DNA of 43,213 nucleotides, taken from assembly GCA_947361615.1 (NCBI GenBank), contig CANAJP010000008.1, forward strand, positions 1 to 43,213. Direction: 5' to 3'. A model generated the notes under the pieces. The model was not told where the DNA came from and ran no database searches. It was given only the letters and a program-made list of their open reading frames with translations. The stretch is from an uncultured Candidatus Melainabacteria bacterium (lineage in GTDB: Bacteria; Cyanobacteriota; Vampirovibrionia; Gastranaerophilales; Gastranaerophilaceae). Positions 9,871 through 18,462 of this stretch are shown here, one piece after another. Position 1 is the first letter of the stretch, and each line of letters opens with the position of its first letter. The position numbers and the translations under genes are program-made.

Positions 9871-11352
9871 TTATGCTTGAGACTTTTTAGCTGCGTGCTT
9901 CTGACGTAATTCTTCAACCCAGCTTGCAAGCGGTGTTGCTGCGAGAGGTACTGCTAATCTGAAGATAATACCGATAATCGCCATTTTCTTCAATATGCCC
10001 ATACCGTTTACAAGTCCGTCGATGTTTGCCGGAAGAACTAAATTCTTTTGCTTAGCAAAATCAAGAGCTTTAAGCGGTTTAACTTTCTTGAGTTCTTCTT
10101 TTGAAGCGTTTGCGGCTTTCATTGATTTGATTTTGTCAGCGGCAGCTTTTTGAGCAGCTTTGTAGTCTGCGGCGAAGTTGTCATCAAGCGCTCTGGCACC
10201 GATAAATCTTGCCGTAACTCTTTCCCACCAGCTGTTCAGCTTAGCGTCAATTAAGTATGATAAACTTGTTGAAATTGCAAATGTTAAGCCTTGATTGATA
10301 GCAAGAATTTTCTTTTTATCATCTTCAAGGTTTTCGTTTGCAAGAGTTCGTTGCATGTAAACCCCGCTGATAACCGCTGATGTTACGGTCGCTACGTGGT
10401 TGAATAAAAATTCTGAATCTTTATATTTATCTGACGCTTTCTGAAGTTTTGATGAATTCAATAGCGGTGCAGTGAAGTGTTTTGCAATAAAGTCTGTGAA
10501 TTTATCATAAAGTCCGCCTTTGTTGCTTCCCTTGGTCGCATTAACAACAGTTTCAACGGCAGCTTCCGGAATTTTTCCGCGGAAGTTGACCTCTTTTGCT
10601 TTGTCTGACTCTGCTGCAGCAAAGTTTTTCATGTCTTTGCCTGATTTGAGATTTTCGTAGTCTTTAGCCATTTGTTGTAATTGCTGTTCGGGTGTTTTGT
10701 TTTTCGGTGTTTTTGACAGACCGAATACATATTTAAGAATAAGCGGAATCAAGGCGATAGTAAGCATTGCTCTTGGAATACAAATTCCCCATTCAGGAAT
10801 GTTTTTCATCAAAGTGTTCATTGTATTCATTTGTTTTTTGCCCATTTTATTTATTGACTCACAGCCGAATTCTTTAGGTGCTGCTTTTGCTTTTTTCAAA
10901 GCGTCATCAAGAGGTTTAGTTAGAACCATTGTAACACCGAAACCGAGGAAGCCTGATGAAACCGCTTGAGCGGCAGAATAAATTTTATCTTTTTTATCTT
11001 TCATGCCCGGAATCGCCATTGTTAAAGTAGGGCGAACCATGCCAGCAGTTACGAGGGCAACCAGGGCGTTTGCTGTCTGGTTGTGGTCGTTAGCATATTC
11101 AAGGAAGTTCGCAAATCTATCGCTTCCAAGAATCCTGTCTATTCTTCCTTTCCCTTTAAAACTTAAAGCGGCAGCCTCACTCGTACCCGTAAAGCTGCCG
11201 CTATTAATAACCTCGTTTTTATCTCTTGTTCTTACACCGCTCTTACACTTAGTCTGTTCGAACGCACTCTTCTTGTGTTTAAGCTGAGTTTGTCCCATCG
11301 AACTCTCGTGTAAATAAGGGTTATTTGTATAATTCATCGAGTTAATAATCAT
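9871..11352 (-). CDS. Lineage-specific multi-pass membrane protein
   Basis: From ATG 11352 the product has 493 residues; the longest frame starts at 11382 (503 residues). I prefer 11352 because GGTG lies 5 bases upstream and nothing resembles a ribosome site before 11382. I do not recognise a named family. The N-terminal 60 residues are polar and contain ALSFKGKG, the F-x-G motif shared with other proteins here. Hydrophobic segments follow around 90-110, 125-150, 195-215, 330-350, 365-385 and 455-480, separated by Lys-rich loops. The segment with MVRPTLTMAIPGMKDKKD followed by a glycine-rich helix resembles the arrangement in the 182-residue protein at 41444. A sigma-28-like promoter lies upstream at 11406-11433. 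An envelope location is inferred. Confidence 0.7.
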   Translation of the reverse strand: MIINSMNYTNNPYLHESSMGQTQLKHKKSAFEQTKCKSGVRTRDKNEVINSGSFTGTSEAAALSFKGKGRIDRILGSDRFANFLEYANDHNQTANALVALVTAGMVRPTLTMAIPGMKDKKDKIYSAAQAVSSGFLGFGVTMVLTKPLDDALKKAKAAPKEFGCESINKMGKKQMNTMNTLMKNIPEWGICIPRAMLTIALIPLILKYVFGLSKTPKNKTPEQQLQQMAKDYENLKSGKDMKNFAAAESDKAKEVNFRGKIPEAAVETVVNATKGSNKGGLYDKFTDFIAKHFTAPLLNSSKLQKASDKYKDSEFLFNHVATVTSAVISGVYMQRTLANENLEDDKKKILAINQGLTFAISTSLSYLIDAKLNSWWERVTARFIGARALDDNFAADYKAAQKAAADKIKSMKAANASKEELKKVKPLKALDFAKQKNLVLPANIDGLVNGMGILKKMAIIGIIFRLAVPLAATPLASWVEELRQKHAAKKSQA

Positions 11353-11405
11353 TTCTACACCAAAATTTTTGTATCTGTACATTCATTTTAAAACAAAGGA
11401 AAAAA

Positions 11406-11433
11406 AATATTGCTATTTGGTTAAGAAATTTTA
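11406..11433 (-). promoter_or_regulatory. Sigma-28-like promoter of the 493/503-residue membrane protein gene
   Basis: Reverse strand: TAAA, 16 bases, GCAATATT. Taken at N15 the -10 octamer reads AGCAATAT, which lines up with the other members of the set (see the finding on the shared promoter). Confidence 0.45.
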
Positions 11434-11442
11434 ACATAAGAA

Positions 11443-12297
11443 TTATTTTATGACAAGAACGTCGCAGGAAACGTTGTCACAGATACGTTTTCCGGTTTGA
11501 TTCGATAGTAATTTACTTTTATTTTCGTTACGTGTTCCGTCGATAATTACTAAATCTATATTGTATTTAGTCGTGTAATTTATAACTTCTTGTGCCGGAA
11601 TTCCGCTTATAATAACACTTTGTGCAGATGTGAGCCCCATGCCCTCTAAAATCTTTTCTAAATCTTTTATTATATTATAGGCGTATTTTTTTTGTTCTTC
11701 TTCTATTTTTAAATACCAGTTTGTATCGAGAGTTCCCTCTAAAAATAAAAGATTAGGACTTTCGTTGACTATACAAATATGAATTTCTTTATCTTCAAGT
11801 TTTAATTTTTCAAGTTCCTTGCGGAAGTGTTCGGGCGAGTTGTCCTTGTCGCTTATTGCAAGAAGAACTTTTTTTGCGCTGTTTCTGTGTTTTGAAACAT
11901 ATATGGATACAGGAGAACTGCCCAATATGTCATAAGATACCGAACCAAGCCATTTTTGTAAGCCTTTTTTACCGTGTGAACCCATTAAAACGATGTCGTA
12001 TGCGCCTGTGTTCAATTCATCAAGTATAATATCAGCGACGCCGCCACACATTTTTATTGTTTTACCAAGATTTAAACCGTTTTTCTTTAACTCATCTTCC
12101 GTGAATTTTAAAATATTATCAGCGAGGCTTGAGCATGATGTATTAAAATCGGACTGTTCAATATCTATATCTTCAGGTAAAAAGTTCCAATCAATAACAC
12201 AAATTGCGTCAGTGACTTCACGTTTTGACCAGTTCGCAAAATTATATATAGCGTTAAAACTTATTTTTGACCCGTCGGTACAGAATAGTGCTTTCAT
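11443..12297 (-). CDS. Tandem-domain universal stress protein
   Basis: The 284-residue product holds two UspA folds of about 140 residues each. The first has the nucleotide-binding signature: GSHGKKGLQKWLGS at 106-119, one residue shorter than the canonical G-2x-G-9x-G-S/T. The second half ends ICDNVSCDVLVIK, the usual last strand, but its glycine loop is degenerate (DGTRNENKSKLLS), so only one half probably binds ATP. Cytoplasmic. The start is supported by GAGGAG 9 bases before the ATG. It is transcribed divergently from the sigma-factor operon. The exact stress signal cannot be read from the sequence. Confidence 0.9.
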   Translation of the reverse strand: MKALFCTDGSKISFNAIYNFANWSKREVTDAICVIDWNFLPEDIDIEQSDFNTSCSSLADNILKFTEDELKKNGLNLGKTIKMCGGVADIILDELNTGAYDIVLMGSHGKKGLQKWLGSVSYDILGSSPVSIYVSKHRNSAKKVLLAISDKDNSPEHFRKELEKLKLEDKEIHICIVNESPNLLFLEGTLDTNWYLKIEEEQKKYAYNIIKDLEKILEGMGLTSAQSVIISGIPAQEVINYTTKYNIDLVIIDGTRNENKSKLLSNQTGKRICDNVSCDVLVIK

Positions 12298-12372
12298 TAT
12301 ATTATCTCCTCTACCGAAACATTTTAAAATATGTTACGGATTTTTAAATTACCTGCTCATCTATTTTTTTTA

Positions 12373-12381
12373 TGTTATACT
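12373..12381 (+). promoter_or_regulatory. Extended -10 promoter of the sigma-factor operon
   Basis: TGT-TATACT reading rightward, with no good -35. It would give a leader of roughly 120 bases that contains the GC-rich structured element at 12398-12500. Confidence 0.45.
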
Positions 12382-12397
12382 CGAAGAGGTTAGTTGT

Positions 12398-12500
12398 CCG
12401 AGAAAATTTCGCAAAGCGAAATTTTTGAGTGGCGTGTTAGACAGCGCAGCCATGCGCGACCCGCGGTTCAGCGGGGCGGAAATGGCGGAGAACTGCTTTT
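12398..12500 (+). repeat. GC-rich structured element in the leader of the sigma gene
   Basis: A GC-rich island in an AT-rich setting. It contains a perfect 9-bp hairpin (AAATTTCGC-AAA-GCGAAATTT) and a CCCGC...GCGGG hairpin. It shares words such as GCGCAGCCA and GGCGGAG with the element at 31676-31762, so I group it loosely with that repeat family. It could instead be a leader regulator. Confidence 0.5.
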
Positions 12501-12506
12501 AAAAGG

Positions 12507-13133
12507 ATGAGTTTTGTAAAAATGCCCGCTGAAAATAAAGTTAATCTTAAAGAATATAAAGAATTAATAGACACAATTGCTAAGGTCGAATTTCAGAAGT
12601 TTTCTTCATTCAGACTTATAGAACTTCCTGAACTCGTGAATATTGGCAATCATACTTTGTATATTCTTTTGAAAAATAATAATAAAGAAAAGTTTAATAA
12701 TACTTATCTTGCAACAGCGATTAAATGGGCTATTAGAAACGAAGTAAGACGCCGTTATAAATGGTACACGCTTAAAAACAGCCGTAAAAATGTAATCGAT
12801 GACGAGGGCGAAACTAACGTTAGAGAAGAAGTTTACAAAACTATTCTTTCTATCGAAGAAATGCAGGAAGCAGAAGTTCCTACTCAAATTAAGGCTCTCG
12901 ATAATACCCCTGAAGAAAATATTGAATTGCTTGAACTTAAACGCGAAATTATGGTTTCGATGAAGAAATTATCGCCGCGTGAACGTGAACTTATTGAATG
13001 CAAATTTTTCCAGAATAAAAAACTTAAAGATATTTCAGAAGAATTTGATATTTCCCAGTCGAGAATTTCACGTATTATTCAGGCAGGATTAGACAAAATT
13101 AAAAAGGATTTGAAAAAACAGGGGATTTTATGA
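12507..13133 (+). CDS. RNA polymerase sigma factor, sigma-70 family, FliA/SigD-like
   Basis: A 208-residue alternative sigma factor. Region 2 is visible around 46-95, with [19 protein letters not shown] resembling the helix of FliA-type factors where a run of Arg follows R-x-E/D-L-R. Region 4 lies around 145-205 ([14 protein letters not shown], then [16 protein letters not shown]), and its S-R-I-S recognition helix is close to the S-R-V-S/S-R-I-S of FliA, WhiG and SigD. Region 1.1 is absent and region 3 is short or missing. The start is uncertain: ATG 12507 directly follows AAAAGG, and ATG 12522 is possible. The stop overlaps the gcvPB ATG (ATGA), so the two are coupled. Sigma-28-like promoters elsewhere in the window make this factor their likely reader; that link is inference. 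Confidence 0.8.
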   Translation: MSFVKMPAENKVNLKEYKELIDTIAKVEFQKFSSFRLIELPELVNIGNHTLYILLKNNNKEKFNNTYLATAIKWAIRNEVRRRYKWYTLKNSRKNVIDDEGETNVREEVYKTILSIEEMQEAEVPTQIKALDNTPEENIELLELKREIMVSMKKLSPRERELIECKFFQNKKLKDISEEFDISQSRISRIIQAGLDKIKKDLKKQGIL

Positions 13134-14560
13134 AAACTGTATTTGAAAAAAGCAACGGGGTTTCAGGTGTATCTTTAACTGATGAGGAGATTGATTTAGG
13201 GTTTATGAACGGCGCGGAGTTGCGCAAGGAGCAAATCGGACTTCCGCAGATGAGTGAACTCGAAGTTCTTCGCCACTATAAAGAGCTTTCCGATAAGAAT
13301 TTTTGCATTGAAAAAGGCTTTTATCCGCTGGGTTCCTGTACAATGAAGTACAACCCGAAAGTTAACGAACTTCTTGCAAATTTAGACGGTTTTAGTAATT
13401 TACATCCGCTTGCGGCCGATGAAGATTGTCAGGGTGCGCTGGAATTGATGTATAAATTACAGGAGAAACTCAAAAAAGTTACAGGGATGGACGCTGTAAC
13501 TCTTCAGCCTGCGGCTGGTGCGCATGGCGAAATGACCGGTATGATGATTATAAAAAAATATTTTGAACATATCGGCGAAACCCGTACAAAAGTTATTATT
13601 CCAGATTCTGCGCACGGTACAAACCCTGCGAGTGCTTTTATGTGCGGTTTTGAGATTGTATCCGTTAAATCTAACGACAAAGGGCAGGTTGATGTTGAAG
13701 CTTTAAAAGAAATTCTCACACCTGATGTAGCTGCGATTATGATGACTAATCCTAATACGCTCGGGATTTTTGAGGAAAATGTTCTTGAAATATCTGAACT
13801 TATGCACAAAAACGGTTCACTATTGTATTATGACGGAGCAAACTTTAACGCAATTATGGGACATTCAAATCCTGCATTGATGGGGTTTGACGTTGTTCAC
13901 CTGAATTTACACAAAACTTTTGCAACACCTCACGGTGGCGGAGGCCCTGGTGCAGGCCCTGTTTGTGTTGTTGAAAAATTAAAAGATTTTTTGCCGGTGC
14001 CGGTTATCGGCTTCGATGGCGAAAAATATTTTAGAAACTACAATTTTCCGCACACAATCGGGCAGGTTAAAGCGTTCTACGGAAATTTTGGTGTGCTTGT
14101 TAGAGCCTACGCTTACATCCTTATGATGGGCGAAAACCTCAAAAAAGCCAGCGAAAATGCCGTACTTAACGCGAATTACATAAAAGAAAAACTTAAAGGC
14201 GAATACAAACTCCCTTATGATGTTCCTTGTATGCATGAATTCGTGCTTTCAGGCGACAAACAAAAAGAAGAAAATGGCGTTTCAACGCTTAATATCGCAA
14301 AACGCATAATGGAAAATAATATTCATCCGCCGACGATTTACTTCCCGCTGATTGTTCACGAGGCTATTATGATTGAGCCGACAGAAACCGAAAGTAAAGA
14401 ACGTTTGGATGAATTAATTAATGTAATGTTAAAAATTGCGCAAGAGGCAAAAACTAACCCTGAAAGAGTGCTTTCAGCACCTTTGACAACCCCTGTTACA
14501 AAGATTGACGAAACTCTTGCCGCAAGAAAACCGGACTTGAAATATAAATTAGAAAGTTAG
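13130..14560 (+). CDS. gcvPB: Glycine dehydrogenase (decarboxylating) subunit 2
   Basis: This is the PLP-binding half of the split P-protein of the glycine cleavage system, which decarboxylates glycine and passes the aminomethyl group to the H-protein lipoyl arm. The 476 residues match the usual size of subunit 2. The PLP lysine is K262 in [18 protein letters not shown]; the glycine-rich loop after it is typical. Other family blocks include [21 protein letters not shown] and [10 protein letters not shown]. The partner gcvPA and the gcvT and gcvH genes are not in this window, which is unusual because they normally sit together. The ATG overlaps the stop of the sigma gene and the next gene starts 4 bases after the stop. 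Confidence 0.95.
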   Translation: MKTVFEKSNGVSGVSLTDEEIDLGFMNGAELRKEQIGLPQMSELEVLRHYKELSDKNFCIEKGFYPLGSCTMKYNPKVNELLANLDGFSNLHPLAADEDCQGALELMYKLQEKLKKVTGMDAVTLQPAAGAHGEMTGMMIIKKYFEHIGETRTKVIIPDSAHGTNPASAFMCGFEIVSVKSNDKGQVDVEALKEILTPDVAAIMMTNPNTLGIFEENVLEISELMHKNGSLLYYDGANFNAIMGHSNPALMGFDVVHLNLHKTFATPHGGGGPGAGPVCVVEKLKDFLPVPVIGFDGEKYFRNYNFPHTIGQVKAFYGNFGVLVRAYAYILMMGENLKKASENAVLNANYIKEKLKGEYKLPYDVPCMHEFVLSGDKQKEENGVSTLNIAKRIMENNIHPPTIYFPLIVHEAIMIEPTETESKERLDELINVMLKIAQEAKTNPERVLSAPLTTPVTKIDETLAARKPDLKYKLES

Positions 14561-14564
14561 AATT

Positions 14565-15692
14565 ATGACAGAAAAAAAGAAAATAAAAGTAGCATTTCCC
14601 CACATGGGAACAATATACATTGCGTGGTCTGCAATCTTGAACAAAATCGGAATTGAGGCATACGTACCACCTTATACAAGTAAAAAAACACTTTCATTAG
14701 GTACAAAGCATTCACCGGAGGCGATTTGTCTGCCTTATAAACTTATTCTGGGAAACTTCATTGAAGCAATTGAGGGCGGAACGGATTATGTTGCGATGAT
14801 TACGTCCCCTGGGATTTGCCGTCTTGGTGAATACGGCGGATGTATCGACAGCGCGCTTAAAGATATGGGATATGAAACAAAATATATCGAAATGCGCCTT
14901 TATGACGGTATAAAAGGAATGTATGACTTTTTAAAACGTGTTTCTGGTAAAAATGATCCCGTTTTATTCCTTAGGGCCATTAACCTTGGAATTAGAAAAG
15001 TTTTTGTTCTTGATAGAATGGAATCACGACTTTCTTATCTTCGCGCACGTGAAATTAAATCAGGCGAAGCAGAAAAACTTTACAATCGTGCGTTGAAATT
15101 TATCAAAGATGCAAATTCAACCCGTGCACTTCAAAAGGCAGAAAAAGAAGCTCTGGCGCTTATGAACCAATGTCAGATTGATGAAAAACGTGAAGTTTTA
15201 CGTGTTGATTTGACAGGTGAAATTTATATCGTTTGTGATGAGTTTTCTAACCAGAATATTATGCGTGAACTTGGTAAAATGGGTGTAGAAGTCCGCAAAA
15301 GTTTAACAGTTGGAAGCTTTTTGCGCGATGCAATTATTCCTAAGGCGTTTAAAAAAGAAGAAACTCACCTTGAGCGTGCGGAAAAACTTGCAAAACCATA
15401 CTTAATGCGTGATATTGGTGGTGACGCGTTAGAATGTGTTTCTGACGTTGTTTATGCGGAACAGCGCGGAATAGACGGTATCATTCACGTTTCACCGTTC
15501 ACCTGCATGCCGGAAATCATGTCACAAAATATCTTCCCTGCAATGAGAGAAGATTGTGATATCCCGATTTTACCGCTTATTATGGATGAACAAACAGGTA
15601 AAGCCGGCTATATTACACGTTTAGAGGCATTTGTTGACCTTATGCGCCGCAAAAAAAGAAAATTAGCCATGGCTAATCAGAAAAAAGATTAA
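14565..15692 (+). CDS. Acyl-CoA dehydratase activase-related (2-hydroxyacyl-CoA dehydratase-like) protein
   Basis: A 375-residue protein that resembles the DUF2229/CoA-dehydratase-activase-associated group (relatives of HgdB/HgdC iron-sulfur proteins). Recognised blocks are AFPHMGTIYIAW near 10-21, PEAICLPYKLILGNF near 51-65 (C55), SPGICRLGEYGGC near 81-93 (C85, C93) and HVSPFTCMPEIMSQN near 318. The conserved cysteines suggest a [4Fe-4S] cluster. No ATPase (ASKHA) half is fused or adjacent, unlike the classical activases, so the function is uncertain. It follows gcvPB by 4 bases in the operon. A role with the glycine cleavage system is not established. Confidence 0.75.
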   Translation: MTEKKKIKVAFPHMGTIYIAWSAILNKIGIEAYVPPYTSKKTLSLGTKHSPEAICLPYKLILGNFIEAIEGGTDYVAMITSPGICRLGEYGGCIDSALKDMGYETKYIEMRLYDGIKGMYDFLKRVSGKNDPVLFLRAINLGIRKVFVLDRMESRLSYLRAREIKSGEAEKLYNRALKFIKDANSTRALQKAEKEALALMNQCQIDEKREVLRVDLTGEIYIVCDEFSNQNIMRELGKMGVEVRKSLTVGSFLRDAIIPKAFKKEETHLERAEKLAKPYLMRDIGGDALECVSDVVYAEQRGIDGIIHVSPFTCMPEIMSQNIFPAMREDCDIPILPLIMDEQTGKAGYITRLEAFVDLMRRKKRKLAMANQKKD

Positions 15693-15725
15693 TGTTTTTT
15701 CAGCGCGCTATAGTAGGATAGGTAT

Positions 15726-16601
15726 ATGGGTAAAATTTTAAAAGAAACATTCGCAATTTTGAATAAAAACTTATGGCTTTTGTTCCTATTTATGACAATA
15801 AGCTATATTGGTGTGATTTATTTTAGCATTATCAGAGCGGCGGCGCATACGCCTGTCGAGATGATAATCGCAGGAGTTACGCTTCTTTTTATCGCGGTTG
15901 CGGGTGTCGCCGGCTTTTTTAATACCCTACGAAGCACTCTTGATTTAGAGTATAACGTAGTAAAACGCGAAGATTTTAGCGGGTTCGAACTTCTCAAAAC
16001 TTTTCCGCGTGGCGTTTCTGATTACTTTTTGCCTGCGTTAGGAATAATTTTGATTTATCTTTTGATAACATTTTTAATGTTTAACGTTGCTATTCTTATC
16101 GGAAGCAAATTGATTGGAATGTTTTCATTCTCACCTGAAGATTTGACAAAGGCTATGAGTTCAATGGAGGCTCTTGCAGAATTCCAAAAGAATATTTCGC
16201 CTGAAGATATGGCTAAATTGTCAAAATGGCATCTGCTTTATATGTTGATTACATCAATTATGACTTATTTTTTAATCTACTGGTTGCCGGAAACTTTCTA
16301 TAATACAAAAAATTCAATTCTGGCACTATTTAGAGCGGTAAAAAAAGTTTTAATGAATCCTCTTCATACTCTACAGTTGTTTGTTGTTATTATTTTAATA
16401 AACATTTTAACATCTGTTTTAATGGCTGTATTGTTGCCAATTCCTGTTTTAATGTTCCTTGTATATTTTATTTATTTCTATGGTTTAGTCTTTGTTTTAA
16501 TGTTAATTTTTAATTATTATCGTGAAAAATTTGTAATTCGTGAGTTTATAGCAGAAGTAGTGGAAGAAGAACCTGAGAATGACGCAGACTCTGAGGAATA
16601 A
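15726..16601 (+). CDS. Multi-pass membrane protein of unknown function
   Basis: A 291-residue integral membrane protein with hydrophobic stretches around 16-35, 45-67, 98-127, 168-187 and a long pair at 218-265, and a strongly acidic tail (EVVEEEPENDADSEE). I do not recognise the family; the layout resembles bacterial membrane proteins with a six-helix DUF-type core. A GGATAGG lies just before the ATG. The last 23 bases overlap miaA, so translation is coupled. Its place in the sigma-gcvPB-miaA operon says nothing clear about its job. Confidence 0.8.
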   Translation: MGKILKETFAILNKNLWLLFLFMTISYIGVIYFSIIRAAAHTPVEMIIAGVTLLFIAVAGVAGFFNTLRSTLDLEYNVVKREDFSGFELLKTFPRGVSDYFLPALGIILIYLLITFLMFNVAILIGSKLIGMFSFSPEDLTKAMSSMEALAEFQKNISPEDMAKLSKWHLLYMLITSIMTYFLIYWLPETFYNTKNSILALFRAVKKVLMNPLHTLQLFVVIILINILTSVLMAVLLPIPVLMFLVYFIYFYGLVFVLMLIFNYYREKFVIREFIAEVVEEEPENDADSEE

Positions 16602-17460
16602 GCGTGTAATAGCTGTGGTTGGTGCAACGGCAAGCGGAAAAACCGCTTACGCTATTGAACTTGCGCAAAAACTTGGTGGTGAGGTTATTTCTGCGGATTC
16701 GCGTCTGGTTTATAAAGGTTTTGATATCGGAACGGCTAAACCAACACTTGAAGAGCGTGCAGGTATACCGCACCATTTGATTGATGTTGTGGAACCTGAA
16801 GTTGATTATTCCGTTGGTTTATGGGCAAAAGAGGCCGAAAAACTTATTGAAGAGATTCATTCGCGCGGTAATATTCCAATTATTGCAGGCGGCACGGGGC
16901 TTTATTTTAGAATTCTGCTTGAAAATTACGATTTACCCAAAGTAGAACCTAATTACGAGTTGCGCAAAGAACTGGAAACTTTAGATTTTGAAGCATTAAA
17001 AGAACGTCTTTGTAAAATTGACCCTGAAACGGCCGGTAAAATTGAGCGTAATGACAAAAAGAAGATTATCCGTGCGCTTGAAATCGTTGAAACCTTACAG
17101 GTCCCAATGAAAGAAGCCCGTGGAGTAAAAGAATTTTCTGCGTATGATGTTGAATGGCATGGTCGGAACTATCCACGCGAAGAATTATATGAACGGATTA
17201 ATAAACGCGTTGATTTGATGATAGAAGCAGGACTTATAGAGGAAACAAAAGCGCTTCTTGATATGCACGGACGCATTACTAACCTCGTCGATACTATCGG
17301 CTATCGTGAAATTATTGATTATTTAGATGGAAAACTTGATTTAAAAAACGCTTGTGATATATTAAAACAAAACACAAGGCGCTATGCGAAAAGACAACTG
17401 ACCTGGTTCAGAAAAAACTCTTATATTGATTGGAATATTTATCCCGAAATTGTAAAGTAA
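16579..17460 (+). CDS. miaA: tRNA dimethylallyltransferase
   Basis: This enzyme transfers a dimethylallyl group to N6 of A37 in tRNAs that read codons beginning with U. The 293-residue product has the P-loop GATASGKT at 15-22, the ISADSRLVYKGFDIGTAKP block that binds the target base and catalytic Asp (D39), and IAGGTGLYFRILL. The C-terminal GYREIIDYLDG and NTRRYAKRQLTWFR segments are typical. The start lies within the end of the preceding membrane-protein gene (23-base overlap) behind a purine-rich GGAAGAAGAA. It is the last gene of the operon that begins with the sigma factor. Confidence 0.97.
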   Translation: MTQTLRNKRVIAVVGATASGKTAYAIELAQKLGGEVISADSRLVYKGFDIGTAKPTLEERAGIPHHLIDVVEPEVDYSVGLWAKEAEKLIEEIHSRGNIPIIAGGTGLYFRILLENYDLPKVEPNYELRKELETLDFEALKERLCKIDPETAGKIERNDKKKIIRALEIVETLQVPMKEARGVKEFSAYDVEWHGRNYPREELYERINKRVDLMIEAGLIEETKALLDMHGRITNLVDTIGYREIIDYLDGKLDLKNACDILKQNTRRYAKRQLTWFRKNSYIDWNIYPEIVK

Positions 17461-17468
17461 AAATTTAT

Positions 17469-17496
17469 TACAAAACTCTTCAAAAGGCGCAATTTT
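17469..17496 (+). promoter_or_regulatory. Weak sigma-28-like promoter before the 288-residue protein gene
   Basis: TACA, 16 bases, GCAATTTT (at N15 the octamer reads CGCAATTT). The match is weaker than at 23597 and 42042, but the spacing and the GCAAT core agree with the promoters at 11406 and 31184. Confidence 0.35.
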
Positions 17497-17523
17497 ACCC
17501 GTGTTTAGACTTAGTAAATTTGC

Positions 17524-18390
17524 ATGCAAATATCAAACAACAAAGTTCTTAATACAAGAAATTTGGAAGCCGGCATATTCATTTTAATGGGCGGCGCAAA
17601 AACCGTGCAGGATTATCGTAGTGTCGGAGAGGATTATAAGCAGAGAATTTTGTTGAACGATACGGTCGTTCTGGGGGCATCGTGTGCCGGTATGATTGGC
17701 TATAGAGCGTTAGGACACAGTAAAACTTTAAATGAAAAATGTTTCAAACCTATAGTTGATTATTTTCACAAAAAGTTTAAGGCTTTCTACAATACTGATT
17801 TTTCGAAAAAACATCTTTCCGGAAAATTTGATGCTCTTTATCATCCGATTAACAAACCACTTGAAATGTCCAAAGAGATTATCGGAAGCTGTGTCTCTAA
17901 TGTCTTAATGGTTGCTTCAGGGTTATTCGGAGCTATTGCTGGTGACTATGCGTTGACTAAAACCGGTTTTGGCATACACAAAACAAAAAAATTGAAAACT
18001 GAAGAACATACCATTCCCAAACAATTGGTACAGGTTGAAAATTTCAAGAAAAAGAAGGTAGATACTGTTATTGATAAGAAAATTCAGGAAGAAGTTTTCT
18101 GGCGAGTTCTTGACTTCCCCGTGTTTAACGTTTTAACCACACCGTTTGTTGGTTTACAGGGACTTGCTATTACTGATGATGAAAAATATTCAAAACAGGT
18201 TAAAAACGCCTCAAAATATCTGCTTGTAAACTCACTTGTTCCTTTGTTTTTCTTCTCTTTAAGCTCAGCTTTGACTAAAAAATTGAAAAATATTTACAGA
18301 ATTCCTATAATGTTTACGTCATTAATGACCGGTACAATGGCGACTAAAGCATTACTTGACCATAAACTTAATAATAAGCCAAAGAATTAA
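17524..18390 (+). CDS. Lineage-specific membrane protein
   Basis: A 288-residue protein without a recognised family. Hydrophobic segments lie around 50-68, 120-148 and 236-285, with Lys-rich loops between. The LGASCAGMIGYRALGHSKT segment followed by a KxxxxFKPIVDYFHKKF helix resembles the first hydrophobic unit of the 182-residue protein at 41444 (LGATALMSQPFIDYSNSK). I see no good ribosome binding site; ATG 17524 is the first start in frame and lies about 20 bases after the expected transcription start of the upstream sigma-28-like site. The next gene, at 18463, has its own promoter. Confidence 0.65.
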   Translation: MQISNNKVLNTRNLEAGIFILMGGAKTVQDYRSVGEDYKQRILLNDTVVLGASCAGMIGYRALGHSKTLNEKCFKPIVDYFHKKFKAFYNTDFSKKHLSGKFDALYHPINKPLEMSKEIIGSCVSNVLMVASGLFGAIAGDYALTKTGFGIHKTKKLKTEEHTIPKQLVQVENFKKKKVDTVIDKKIQEEVFWRVLDFPVFNVLTTPFVGLQGLAITDDEKYSKQVKNASKYLLVNSLVPLFFFSLSSALTKKLKNIYRIPIMFTSLMTGTMATKALLDHKLNNKPKN

Positions 18391-18411
18391 TTCCTTAACA
18401 TGTTGAAATCT

Positions 18412-18439
18412 TTGTTAAAATATACTAAAATGGTATAAT
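18412..18439 (+). promoter_or_regulatory. Sigma-70 promoter of the PL1-like gene
   Basis: TTGTTA, 16 bases, TATAAT, with TGG directly before the -10 (extended -10). A GGGAG ribosome site follows before ATG 18463, so this is an ordinary leadered transcript. Confidence 0.65.
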
Positions 18440-18462
18440 AGGGAATTATTGGGAGTTATTGT

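Noticed and set aside
11993-12502. A 169-codon forward frame across the stress-protein start and sigma leader
   Set aside because: It runs antisense to the universal stress protein gene and then through an intergenic repeat, with no ribosome site or family likeness.
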